A DNA stretch of 64,000 bases from assembly GCA_027494035.1 (NCBI GenBank), contig JAOSJQ010000001.1, positions 1,364,001-1,428,000 on the forward strand, given 5' to 3'. Source of the DNA: UTCFX2 sp002050125 (GTDB taxonomy: Bacteria > Chloroflexota > Anaerolineae > Anaerolineales > UBA4823). A program made the translations under genes and the position numbers. This document shows, piece after piece, positions 6,713 to 15,377 of the stretch (its first letter is position 1; the number at the start of each line of letters is the position of its first letter). Below the pieces are notes generated by a model. The model saw nothing but the letters and a program-made list of their open reading frames with translations. It did no database searches and was not told the DNA's origin.

Positions 6713-8338
6713 CTATTGGTTTGCGATGGGGGTAGCCAGGTTTTCCGGCGTCGGCGTGTGGATCGGTATGCGGTCGGTGCGGATCCAACTGGCTGCGTTA
6801 GAGCAGGTGCACGCCGTTACCACCTGCGCGTACCGGGTGAGCGTTCCCAGGTAGATCTGGCTGCCGCGGTGAGCCGTCCAACCTTCCAGGTTGAAAGCCA
6901 GCACGCCTCCCCAACCCTCCGCTGGCATCCATTCGCCGTTGTATTTGCGCGCCAGGTGGATGTGCGTACCGGTTGCCGAGCCCCCTTCGCAGGAGGGGTG
7001 CCCGATCCGCTCTCCTCGCTTGAGGCGCGCGCCAAGCGGGACGCGTCCGTTGCTGCCAACGTGCAGATAGAAAACGTTCCAGCCGGTGCGTTCGTCGCCG
7101 TCGCCGTCCAGATCGAGCATCACCTGCCCCTCTTCGGAGCGCACCACCACGCCATCCGCTACGGCGGTCGCCCAGCGGTCGCTCGCCACACACCCGGCGG
7201 TCTTCGAGGGCGGCGCGAAATCCAGCGCTGCCAGCGGTTCGCCGCTGCCCCACCCGGCGTGCGGTCCGCCGGTCAGCGCCCACACATCCCCTGGCTCAAA
7301 CGGCAGCAGGAATTCGGGCTGGGTTAGGCTGCCTTCCAGGTGCGGCGCGGTTGTCCAGGGATCGCCAAACAGTTCCCGGTATGTTGCCGCCAAACCTTCC
7401 GGCGAGATCGCCCGCACATACACCTCCCCCTCCAGCAGGGCGTTGAAATATTGGTGCAGGCTGATCGAGGCGGCGTTCTGCCAGGGATCCACGCGCTCCA
7501 GCCGCCCATCTTGCAGTTCGATTTCGACTAACCGGTTGCCGCGGAAGCGATAATAGCCGTCGTTGAGCAGATTGGCTGCCCAGGCGAGCTGCAGGAACAG
7601 TCCCTTGCGGTTCCAACTTCGGGAACCGAGCGGATAATCTTGTTTTGAAGCCTCCAGGAACGGCTCCGAAAGCGCTCCAGCCTGGTACTCCAACAGCGCC
7701 AGCAGCAAGCGCGGGCTGAGGCTGTAATTGTGCGCGACCAGCTCGACGAGTTCGCCGCCGCTGCGGTTGGCTCCGGATACGTACCCCGAATAGCTCTTCA
7801 GCCAGCCGGGGCGCGCGTTGACGAACGCCACCGGATCGAAGTCCACCTGGGCGGGTCCGTTGACGAACAGGCTATCGGGCAGGATCTGGTATGGCGACCC
7901 CCACAGCGGCAGATAGTAGATCGGAATCCTCATCGGCATCCCGGGCGGCATGGTGGTCGCATCGCGGGGGATAAAGGAATTGGCTTCCAGAATCTCTGCC
8001 ACCGTTGTGTTGAACCTCACCGCCAATCCCGGCAGCGTGTCCCCCGGCTGGGCGGTGTAATCGACCAACTCGCCCGGAGCGTAGCGCGGGCGCTCCGCAT
8101 AATACGGCGCCGGCGGGGCTGACGCTTCCTCTGCATTCGCTTCTGACTGTTCGGCTGGTTCGGCGGCGGGCAGGTCCGCCGGGCGGTCTGGGGCAGGCAT
8201 ACACCCGCCGGTCAGCAGAATGACCACAACCAAGACCGCCGTCAGCAGAGTTGTCAGGGTAGTTTTATCGAAGCGTTGCCGGGCTGTCGAACGGGACGAG
8301 CGCTTGACGCGTGAGTTTACAGGCATTGCGCCGGACAT
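6713..8338 (-). CDS. LysM / M23A (beta-lytic type) lipoprotein, copy 1
   Basis: 541 residues. A signal segment with lipobox LTGGC (about 43-47) is followed by a Pro/Ala/Glu linker, a LysM-type domain (YTAQPGDTLPGLAVRFNTTV, about 94-113), a central region with PRLLLALLEYQAGAL, and a C-terminal M23 domain. The zinc site follows the LasA/beta-lytic plan: GGPHAGW, then LAALDFAP, YLHV and THIHLARK. It would bind and cleave peptidoglycan at the cell surface. It lies four bases after copy 2, so the two are co-transcribed. ATG 8326 (fifth codon) is an alternative start. Cleavage specificity is not predictable. Confidence 0.85.
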   Translation of the reverse strand: MSGAMPVNSRVKRSSRSTARQRFDKTTLTTLLTAVLVVVILLTGGCMPAPDRPADLPAAEPAEQSEANAEEASAPPAPYYAERPRYAPGELVDYTAQPGDTLPGLAVRFNTTVAEILEANSFIPRDATTMPPGMPMRIPIYYLPLWGSPYQILPDSLFVNGPAQVDFDPVAFVNARPGWLKSYSGYVSGANRSGGELVELVAHNYSLSPRLLLALLEYQAGALSEPFLEASKQDYPLGSRSWNRKGLFLQLAWAANLLNDGYYRFRGNRLVEIELQDGRLERVDPWQNAASISLHQYFNALLEGEVYVRAISPEGLAATYRELFGDPWTTAPHLEGSLTQPEFLLPFEPGDVWALTGGPHAGWGSGEPLAALDFAPPSKTAGCVASDRWATAVADGVVVRSEEGQVMLDLDGDGDERTGWNVFYLHVGSNGRVPLGARLKRGERIGHPSCEGGSATGTHIHLARKYNGEWMPAEGWGGVLAFNLEGWTAHRGSQIYLGTLTRYAQVVTACTCSNAASWIRTDRIPIHTPTPENLATPIANQ

Positions 8339-8342
8339 TATA

Positions 8343-9971
8343 TTATGGATCTGAATCGGTCCGCGTGATAAAGGTCTTGTAGTTGCTGCAAGTGCAGGCT
8401 TCCAGGGTCACATCGCCGCGCGTCAGGGTGCCTTTGTACGCCATAGGACCGTTGTGGGCAATCCAGCCGCCCAGGTTGAACGGCAGGGGACCGTCTGCCG
8501 GCACCCACTCGCCGTTGAATTTGCGGGCGATGTGCAGATGCGTGCCGGTTGACACACCCCCCTCGCACGACGGATGCCCGAGCGGTTCTCCGGTTGACAC
8601 CCAGGTCCCAGCCTGGATGCGCTCTTTCTCCGCCAGGTGCAGATAAACCAGCACCCAGCCGGTTTGTTCGTGACCGTCGCCGTCCAGGTCCACGACGACC
8701 AGCCCAGGACCCGTGCGCACGACCAACCCGTCTGCCGCCGCGACCGCCCAGGTCTGGGTTTCCACACAGCCCGATTCGGCTGCGCCTGGCGCGAAATCCA
8801 GCGCGGCGTAAGCCCCCTCGTGCTCCCACGCGCCGTGCGGTCCGCCGGTATAGCTCCAGGTCCAGTTGCGCCCAAACGGCAGTATCAACGGGGGCTGAAC
8901 AATTCCAGGTGGATAGAGCGGCTCGACCTGCCGGGCGCGCTCCCAGGGGTCCCCGAACATCAGCGCATGCAAGACAGGGAAGCCGGTTTCCGGATCCAGC
9001 GCAGCCAACCATTCCGCGCTGTCGTAAAGCTGGGCAAAATAGTACTGCAGCGCGGCTGTGCCGGCGTTTAAATCGGGCGCCAGTCGAATTTTTACCCCAT
9101 CCGAGAAACGGATGTCAGTCAGCCGCCCTTCCCGGTAGGCGTAATACCCGATTGAAAGCTGGTTGACTGTCCAGACTAATTGGTTGTAGAGACCTTTGTC
9201 TCGAAGATTGACCCAACCGAGCGGGTATTCTTTCTGGTTTGGGCTTTCCGGGCTTCCATACACCCAGTGGCTGTGAAATTCCAGCAGCGCCAGTAGCAGG
9301 CGCGGGTTGATCGAGTTTTCGAGCGCCACGCGCTCCACCACCTCGGCGCCGGATTTATCGCCGGTGCTCTTGTGCCACTCACGGAAAGAAGCCAGGTAAC
9401 CGCCGGTCTGATTGGCGTAGCCAACGGTATCAAAATTGACCGCCGAGGGCGAATAAACCACCTCGCTGTCAGGTATGATCTGCCGCGATGAGGTTGTGTT
9501 GGTCAGGCGCCGAGGGATGATCAACAACTGACCTGGGTTGATGAACCCGGTCTCGTTGATCGGCTCGGGCGCGCTGATCTCTTCCGGCTTGACCCCAAAC
9601 CGCACCGCAACCACGCGCAGGCTGTCGGCTGCCTGAGCATAGTACAGGATTGGGGCGTTGTCCACCACGTACACTTCGGGCGTGGAGGTAGCGGTCGGCA
9701 GAATGGGCAGCCCGGGAGTGGGGGTGTGCGGTTGCAGCGGGTTTTGCAGCAGCGCCCCCAGGGTGGGTTCCGAGGTGGGCGGCTCGATCAGCGGCAGCGG
9801 GTCGTTGAGCAACTGACCTCCGCCGCCCGCTCCGCTTACTGGCGTGGGTGGCAGAAAAGGCGCCGGGGTGGGCGGAGCGCTTGGGGGCACCCAATAGCCC
9901 CCGCCCACCGCACAAGAACTCAAAAACAGGGCGCAGAAAACCTGCCAGATAAATCGCCGAAAATGTTTCAG
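8343..9971 (-). CDS. LysM / M23A (beta-lytic type) lipoprotein, copy 2
   Basis: About 542 residues if translation starts at CTG 9971, which gives a good lipoprotein signal (KHFRRFIWQVFCALFLSSC) with AAAGGA six bases upstream. No ATG, GTG or TTG is available ahead of the lipobox, and a GTG/ATG further in would lose the signal. A threonine/proline linker, a LysM-like domain (YYAQAADSLRVVAVRFGVKP), the shared central region and a C-terminal M23A site (GGPHGAW, YAALDFAP, YLHL, THLHIARK) follow. It is the middle copy of three tandem paralogues and is expected to act on peptidoglycan outside the membrane. Confidence 0.83.
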   Translation of the reverse strand: MKHFRRFIWQVFCALFLSSCAVGGGYWVPPSAPPTPAPFLPPTPVSGAGGGGQLLNDPLPLIEPPTSEPTLGALLQNPLQPHTPTPGLPILPTATSTPEVYVVDNAPILYYAQAADSLRVVAVRFGVKPEEISAPEPINETGFINPGQLLIIPRRLTNTTSSRQIIPDSEVVYSPSAVNFDTVGYANQTGGYLASFREWHKSTGDKSGAEVVERVALENSINPRLLLALLEFHSHWVYGSPESPNQKEYPLGWVNLRDKGLYNQLVWTVNQLSIGYYAYREGRLTDIRFSDGVKIRLAPDLNAGTAALQYYFAQLYDSAEWLAALDPETGFPVLHALMFGDPWERARQVEPLYPPGIVQPPLILPFGRNWTWSYTGGPHGAWEHEGAYAALDFAPGAAESGCVETQTWAVAAADGLVVRTGPGLVVVDLDGDGHEQTGWVLVYLHLAEKERIQAGTWVSTGEPLGHPSCEGGVSTGTHLHIARKFNGEWVPADGPLPFNLGGWIAHNGPMAYKGTLTRGDVTLEACTCSNYKTFITRTDSDP

Positions 9972-10061
9972 GGTCGTTCCTTTATCTCATTCGAGCATCT
10001 CTATGGGGATGCCATCTCTCTTAATAACCATGCGCTGCGGTTCGAGACTTTGCCGGCTGCT

Positions 10062-11618
10062 TCAGCGCTGGATCAGGTTGATATCCGAATTGCCGGCATA
10101 GGCTTCGACCTTTTTGCTGCCGCGGATCAGATAACCGTCGTACTCTTTGCCCAAACCGCTCGACACCCAGCCGTCCAAGATGAAGGGAATATCCTGGTCC
10201 GCAGTAATCCACTCGCCATTATACTTCCTTGCCAGGTGCAGGTGCGTCCCGCTTGAGACGCCGCCTTCGCACGATGCGTGACCGACCCTCTCGCCAGCTT
10301 TCAGGTATGTACCCGGCTGCACCCGACCTTCAGTCGCCACGTGCATGTAGAGGATCACCCAGCCGGTCTGCTCCAGCCCGTCGCCGTCCAACTCCTGGAT
10401 CACCGCGCCGTCGCCCGCTCGCAGGATCGTTCCATCCGCCACCGCCGCCACCCAGGCGTCATTGGGCACACACCCCAGCGCCTCTCCGGGCGGAGCGAAG
10501 TCCAGCGCAGCCCAGGCTGAACCGTCGCCCCAACCGCCGTGCGGTCCGCCGGTAAAAGACCACACCACGTCCGGCTCAAAGGGCAGCTGAAACGTCGGCT
10601 GAAACAAGCTGGCGGGCATCAGCGGCTCAAAAGCAAAGTCGAAGGGATAACCGAACAGTTTGTCGAAGGTCGCAAACAGCCCCTCCGGCGAGACGGCTTG
10701 TTCCCACTTCACCCGGTCGAACAGCAGCGCAAACATCTGCTGCACCCCGGCGGTGCCGGCGTTGATGGTGGGGTCGATCGGCACCACGTCGCCGTCGCTG
10801 AGCAGCCAGGTCGCCGCCCCCCCGACCCGCCACAGGTAATAGCCGCGGTTCAGGTTGTTCGCAGCCCAATTGAGCTGCCGGTACAGCCCTTTGCGTTGGG
10901 GGTCTTGCCAGCCAATCGGATACTCGCGCGTAGATTTCTTGGGGCTTTTCTCGGACACCCAGCCGCTCTGGTATTCGAGCACCGCCAGCAGCAGGCGCGG
11001 GTTCACCGAGTAATCCTGCGCCACGCGCTTCAAGATTTCAACGCCGCTCCACGAGACCTCGTCAAGTTCCTCTTTGTAGGTAGAGAGGTACCCGGCTTGT
11101 TTGCTCACAAATTCGTCCACGTCGAACAACGCGCTGTAGGGTCCGTTGACCAGTTCCGAATCGGGGATGATCTTGAAAGCGGGTCCCGGGTTTTGCGGGG
11201 TTGGGGCGGGGACGTGCAGCGCCTGCCCGACCTCCAGTACGTTCGGGTCGATTAACTCGTTGGCGGCGACGATCTGCTCCAGGCTGACGCCGTACTGGGA
11301 GGCGATCGACCCCAGCGTATCGCCCGGCTCCACGACGTAAGTGTCCGGCTCCTTGCGGATCGCCGGAAGCGGGTGCGGGTTGTCGGGGGTAGGGGTTACG
11401 ATCGGCGCGCCGGGTGATCGTTTAGGAACCAGCCCCCAGGTCGGCTCGATTTGCGCGGCTTGGGTCGCCGCGCCCGGCGCCGAATTTTTCCCCGAGATGG
11501 ACCAGAAGGAGGGCGAACTGCTGCCCAGGCTGCGGGCGCACGCTAGGCTGCTCAACAACAGCGCGGCCAGCACAGACCAGAGCCGCCTGTCAGGGGTTGT
11601 AGAACGCGGGTACTTCAT
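10062..11618 (-). CDS. LysM / M23A (beta-lytic type) lipoprotein, copy 3
   Basis: 518 residues. A lipoprotein signal ends in LLSSLAC (about 21-27); then come a linker, a canonical LysM (YVVEPGDTLGSIASQYGVSL, about 95-114), the shared central region (SVNPRLLLAVLEYQSGWVSE) and the M23A domain with GGPHGGW, WAALDFAP, YMHV and THLHLARK. All zinc ligands expected for the LasA/beta-lytic group are present. It is the first gene of the three-copy array, 90 bases upstream of copy 2. The central region between LysM and peptidase is conserved in all three and may be a distinct substrate or wall-binding domain. Confidence 0.87.
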   Translation of the reverse strand: MKYPRSTTPDRRLWSVLAALLLSSLACARSLGSSSPSFWSISGKNSAPGAATQAAQIEPTWGLVPKRSPGAPIVTPTPDNPHPLPAIRKEPDTYVVEPGDTLGSIASQYGVSLEQIVAANELIDPNVLEVGQALHVPAPTPQNPGPAFKIIPDSELVNGPYSALFDVDEFVSKQAGYLSTYKEELDEVSWSGVEILKRVAQDYSVNPRLLLAVLEYQSGWVSEKSPKKSTREYPIGWQDPQRKGLYRQLNWAANNLNRGYYLWRVGGAATWLLSDGDVVPIDPTINAGTAGVQQMFALLFDRVKWEQAVSPEGLFATFDKLFGYPFDFAFEPLMPASLFQPTFQLPFEPDVVWSFTGGPHGGWGDGSAWAALDFAPPGEALGCVPNDAWVAAVADGTILRAGDGAVIQELDGDGLEQTGWVILYMHVATEGRVQPGTYLKAGERVGHASCEGGVSSGTHLHLARKYNGEWITADQDIPFILDGWVSSGLGKEYDGYLIRGSKKVEAYAGNSDINLIQR

Positions 11619-11704
11619 CTTCGCTATTGCGTTGCAAGAATTCTACCATGCAGCAAGACGTTTGAACGCCCCCGCTCTTTTACAGTATGAAGGCTTAACC
11701 GCCT

Positions 11705-11728
11705 GAGCCGCCCGGCTGCGGACGGCTC
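11705..11728. other. GC-rich stem-loop downstream of the bacterioferritin gene
   Basis: GAGCCGCCC and GGACGGCTC can pair over nine positions with one G-U pair and a six-base loop. There is no T run on the minus strand after it, so this may only be a weak terminator or processing site between bacterioferritin and the lipoprotein array. The rest of the 180-base gap shows nothing clear. Confidence 0.3.
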
Positions 11729-11800
11729 TTCAAGGTTCGCACAAATATGCAAGCGCCCAGTTTTGGCGCGTGCGGTCTCCGGTTTTCCGGCTGCCGCGCC

Positions 11801-12298
11801 TTATTCGGCGGGAACGCCGGAGGCGATGTTGCGGCTGCGCTCGATCGACTGCAGCGCCAGGTAGCGGTCGCCATACTTCTCGATGTTGCGCACTTCATCG
11901 TCGTACTGGTTGTAGTGGCGTTCCTCATCCCCAACCAGCGCTTCGAACACCTGCTTCGAAATGGCGTCGTTGTTGACGGAGCATTCGTTCGCCCAGCGGT
12001 TGTAATCGCGCGTGCTGGCTTCTTCCATCGCGCGCGCCTTGACCAGCATCGCCTCCACATCCTGGATCGTTTCAGTTGGAGCAGCGACCTCCATCACCAC
12101 GTCGCCCCCCAGGAAGAGGATGCGCTCCGCCAGCGTTTCGACGTGCCCCATCTCTTCGATCGCGGTGCGCTTGAACAGCCCCGCCAGCAGGTCGAAGCCC
12201 TGATCGTCGCAGTGAAAGTGGAAATACATGTATTGGTGGACTGCCTGCAGCTCGTCCCGCACGGCTTTATTTAACAGTTCGATGCTTTTCTCGTGCAT
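11801..12298 (-). CDS. bfr: bacterioferritin-like iron storage protein
   Basis: 165 residues forming a four-helix ferritin bundle. Ferroxidase ligands are visible: Glu16, Glu49 with His52 (IEEMGH), and a second E-x2-H near DEERHYN. Met50 corresponds to the haem ligand of bacterioferritins. It oxidises and stores iron and protects against Fenton chemistry in the cytoplasm. The start at 12298 (MHEKS) is chosen because GGAGG lies just ahead; the longer MEGN start would overlap that site. It stands alone on the strand. Confidence 0.85.
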   Translation of the reverse strand: MHEKSIELLNKAVRDELQAVHQYMYFHFHCDDQGFDLLAGLFKRTAIEEMGHVETLAERILFLGGDVVMEVAAPTETIQDVEAMLVKARAMEEASTRDYNRWANECSVNNDAISKQVFEALVGDEERHYNQYDDEVRNIEKYGDRYLALQSIERSRNIASGVPAE

Positions 12299-12486
12299 AT
12301 TACCCTCCATACCTCAGTTTCGTTGTGATTTTCTACGATTATACCATCGCCGGGTAGCGCGGATTTTGGAGACTGTTGGGGTTGGGTGGTGTGAACGGCT
12401 TGGACGAGGTAAAACTTCGAGAAACCCCCGAATCCCCCGCGCCAGGGGCGCGCTGCGGTGGGGCCGCTTGCATCGGAAAGTAACTA

Positions 12487-13897
12487 TCATTGAGTTAGCG
12501 CTTTGCCATAAATAGGAACGCCAAAGAAAGAGGATAGACTATCAATCACTTCTACATAGCTTGGCAGCGATGTACCTGTTCTACTATATTCCCACATCTC
12601 ACCTCTCCAAACAACTAACCTAAATCCTTCTAGATGTAATGTTTCGAGCTTTTGTTCATCTCGAATTCGACCAGAAACACAAAGATTGCCATCTCGCTGA
12701 CAATCCATACCATTTCTCACAGTCCAAAGGTCATTGGCGGCTGATATTTCGTGTTTGCCATACATCAGCACAGTCTTTGTTGATGTAACATATTTATTGG
12801 CGGCTTCTCTTATTGAAAGCTTCAAAACCCTATCCTGAATATCTCGCACAGTAAATCCATTTTTAAAGGCTACTTTAATATATCTATCGCCGCTCCGCCC
12901 TCCAAGAGCATCCACTTGGATAATGTGATAAGAAAGAAGAATCAATGAAACATATAAAAATATTTTCCTTGAAAGGTATCTATCCAAAATGAAAATAACT
13001 GAAGGAATCATGGGCAACAAATATTCAGGCTCATCGGGCAAGAACAAGAATAACACAGCCCAAACAAGGATATTAGTAATGTGAAAGAGAAAAAACGAGG
13101 TGAAGTTCTTATTGATTATGATTTGTTGAATTATTACGGCAAAACACACCATTAATACCAGACTCTGAACAATACCAAAAAGTCGAAGAAAGTTATAGCC
13201 CGTTATTAGAATCATTGTCTGTTGATCGAGTTTAATACTTCCATACGGAATTGAAATCCCGTATTTAAATAGAGCGGGAGAATATGCGATAACTCCACTT
13301 ATGAACGAAATCAGGAGAATCTGGAACACCTGAAAAGACTTTTTTGTTTCGATATAGGTGTATATTGTTGCTGGGATTACAAAAAGGGCAGAAGTTGGAC
13401 GAAAACCACATGCGATTCCGATGAGTAAACCCGCTACTACCCATCTGTGTTCTATTAGGCATACATATGCCCATATAAGAAGAGCAAGCGCAGGCAAATA
13501 ATCCATAGTCGATGTGGCGTTTTTAACCATTACTGGAAGAAACATAAAAGAGAACAATGTTATTTTGGGATGGCGAAACACCCCTTTTTCGCTTAGGACG
13601 AATCAGAGCCATAAAAATCATGATGCCGAATAGAAGTGGCAATAAATTTGAAAGATACCATTGCCCAATATTTACCAGGGGTGTGACCGTCACTTCAAAG
13701 AGTGGAAAACCCGTTGATCGAGAACGCACATATTGCCTTGTTAAGTAAATGGTTTTAGCGGCTTTTGCAACACTCCATGCGTCCCCGTCGCTACCATAAC
13801 CTAGCCAAGTGAGTGGCATAACACTAATTATCCAAGAGAGCAATACTATGTATGCAGTTTTTCTTTCCACAGTTTTATTCTCCGATGTTATGTGCAT
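12487..13897 (-). CDS. AT-rich multi-pass membrane glycosyltransferase (PMT/ArnT-like), frameshifted
   Basis: Two overlapping frames join at the run of four C and five T at 13581-13589; one surplus base explains the break. Read through, it is about 470 residues with some ten membrane helices. An extracytoplasmic GSDGDAW motif after the first helix resembles the catalytic acidic motif of polyprenyl-phosphate-dependent transferases (GT39/GT83-like). A soluble C-terminal part ends in GVPIYGKALTQ. The gene is visibly richer in A and T than everything around it and has no operon partner, which suggests horizontal acquisition. The substrate is unknown. It could also be a decaying gene. Confidence 0.6.
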
Positions 13898-14067
13898 AGC
13901 CCAAAAGAGGCTATCCCAATATTAATTATACCGACTTCTGCTTTACCCCCACCAACACATTCGAGAGGTCTTGACGCCACACCAATATTGTGCGCCCTTA
14001 AGCGGCGATTTTCACGCGGCTGCCTTGTAAAGCGGCTCCAACGAAAGCCAGGCACCCCCGAGCCGGG

Positions 14068-14511
14068 CTAGCGTGTCAGCCTGACGAGGACTTCGAGCTC
14101 GCCTGAATTGTCGGCGAGGTCTGTGTCGTTGATGCGCAGAAAGAGCGTTCCCGACTCGCTGACGGTATGATCGTATTCGCGCCCGACGAGGAACGGATTG
14201 GCGTCCCCAATGCGCCCAATGAGCGCCGCGTGCGACACGGCTTCCATCACGTTGCAGCGACAGAGCGGGTCGCCTCCGGATCCAGCCGCGTCGTAAGAGC
14301 CGCCGAGCCAGGGAGACCACTCCCCCTCGATGTGTCTGATCCGCAGGCGGTCGCCAGCCCGAACCGTTATTCCGGTCGACTGCCATCCTTCGCTGGCTTG
14401 GACTTGCACGACGCCGCTTTCTTCCGCCGCGGATCGGAAGGGAAGCAGGCACGCCATCAGCATGAGCACGACAGCGGCGAGGGGAAACATTCTGCGAATT
14501 TTTGGGTTCAT
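14068..14511 (-). CDS. secreted LecA (PA-IL)-like domain protein
   Basis: 147 residues. An N-terminal signal peptide (hydrophobic at about 10-25) is followed by a single beta-sandwich domain of about 115 residues. The pattern WQSTGITVRAGDRLRIR, ALIGRIG, FLVG and LRINDTDLADNSGELEV matches LecA-like galactose-binding domains also found in stand-alone secreted proteins. It would sit outside the cell and may bind sugars. Whether the calcium and sugar ligands are complete cannot be judged by eye. Neighbours give no further clue. Confidence 0.6.
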   Translation of the reverse strand: MNPKIRRMFPLAAVVLMLMACLLPFRSAAEESGVVQVQASEGWQSTGITVRAGDRLRIRHIEGEWSPWLGGSYDAAGSGGDPLCRCNVMEAVSHAALIGRIGDANPFLVGREYDHTVSESGTLFLRINDTDLADNSGELEVLVRLTR

Positions 14512-14574
14512 GCGCGTTTTCCGGCTGCGATTCGGTTCAAGAGGCTTGGCGGCGCGCCTCAGCGCAGCGGGCGG

Positions 14575-15300
14575 TTAGGGGCAGGAGTACAGGATGCCGG
14601 ACAAGGCGTCGAACGGCGCGGTGCAGTAGAGGTCCAGCGTGTCGAACGCGAACGCCCCGGCTACCACGCAGCAGAGCACCACCAGAATCACCCCGCAGCC
14701 GATAAAAAGCCAGGTGCGCGACTTGCGCGGCGCCGGTTCTTCGGGCGCCATTTGATAAGCCGCCTCAGGCTGACCGTACATCTCTGACGGACCCGGGGGA
14801 CGTTGCCGCTGTACATCGGCGCGGGCGCTGGCGGCGGGTAAGCCGGCTGCGGCGGGGGGTAATAACCCGGCTGCTGCGGCGGCGGTTGCTGCTGGTAGCC
14901 GTAATCCATTGGCTCGACCCGGTAAGTTTCGCGCGGGTCGGCTGGCTGAGTCTGCGGGGCAGCCCCGCTCACCAGGGTCGCATTCGGGTCAAAACCCAGC
15001 ACTTCATATTCCAGGGTGATCTTTTCCCCCAACATGATCGTTTCGCCCCGGACGCAGCATGTGCGGTCCGATCAAGCGTTGGCTATCCACAAACGTGCCA
15101 TTGGTCGAGCCCAGATCTTCGATCACGTATGCGCCCGATTGGAGCGTCAGCCGGGCGTGCTTGCGGGAGACTTCCGCGTCGTTGATCACGATCCGGTTGG
15201 TGATATCCCGTCCGATCGTCAGTTCATCCTGCACAAGCTCGAAAATCTTGCCTGGATTAGGACCTTTGTGCATCACCAATTGATAGGTTTGTGAAGCCAT
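14575..15300 (-). CDS. FHA-domain protein with Pro-rich linker and C-terminal membrane helix (two compensating frameshifts)
   Basis: Residues 1-90 form an FHA phosphothreonine-binding domain: LTIGRDITNRIVIND, VSRKHARL and DLGSTNGTFVD are all typical. The frame breaks at a CCCC run (15046-15049, one base too many) and is restored at a GGGGG run (14795-14799, one base too few). Corrected, the domain ends with MLGEKITLEYEV and leads into a Pro/Gln/Tyr-rich linker and one C-terminal membrane helix (TWLFIGCGVILVVLCCVVAG). The likely role is to read Ser/Thr kinase signals at the membrane. No kinase gene is in the window. Confidence 0.75.
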
Positions 15301-15377
15301 CTGGTTGCCTCCTGATCATATCTGCAATATAGTGTAATGATTTTTACCTCAACTGTCAAACCGAATTTAGCTCGACC

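Noticed and set aside
11695..12060. Minus-strand open frame of 121 codons
   Set aside because: It is a shadow of the bacterioferritin gene in another frame, with Arg/Thr/Ser-rich composition.
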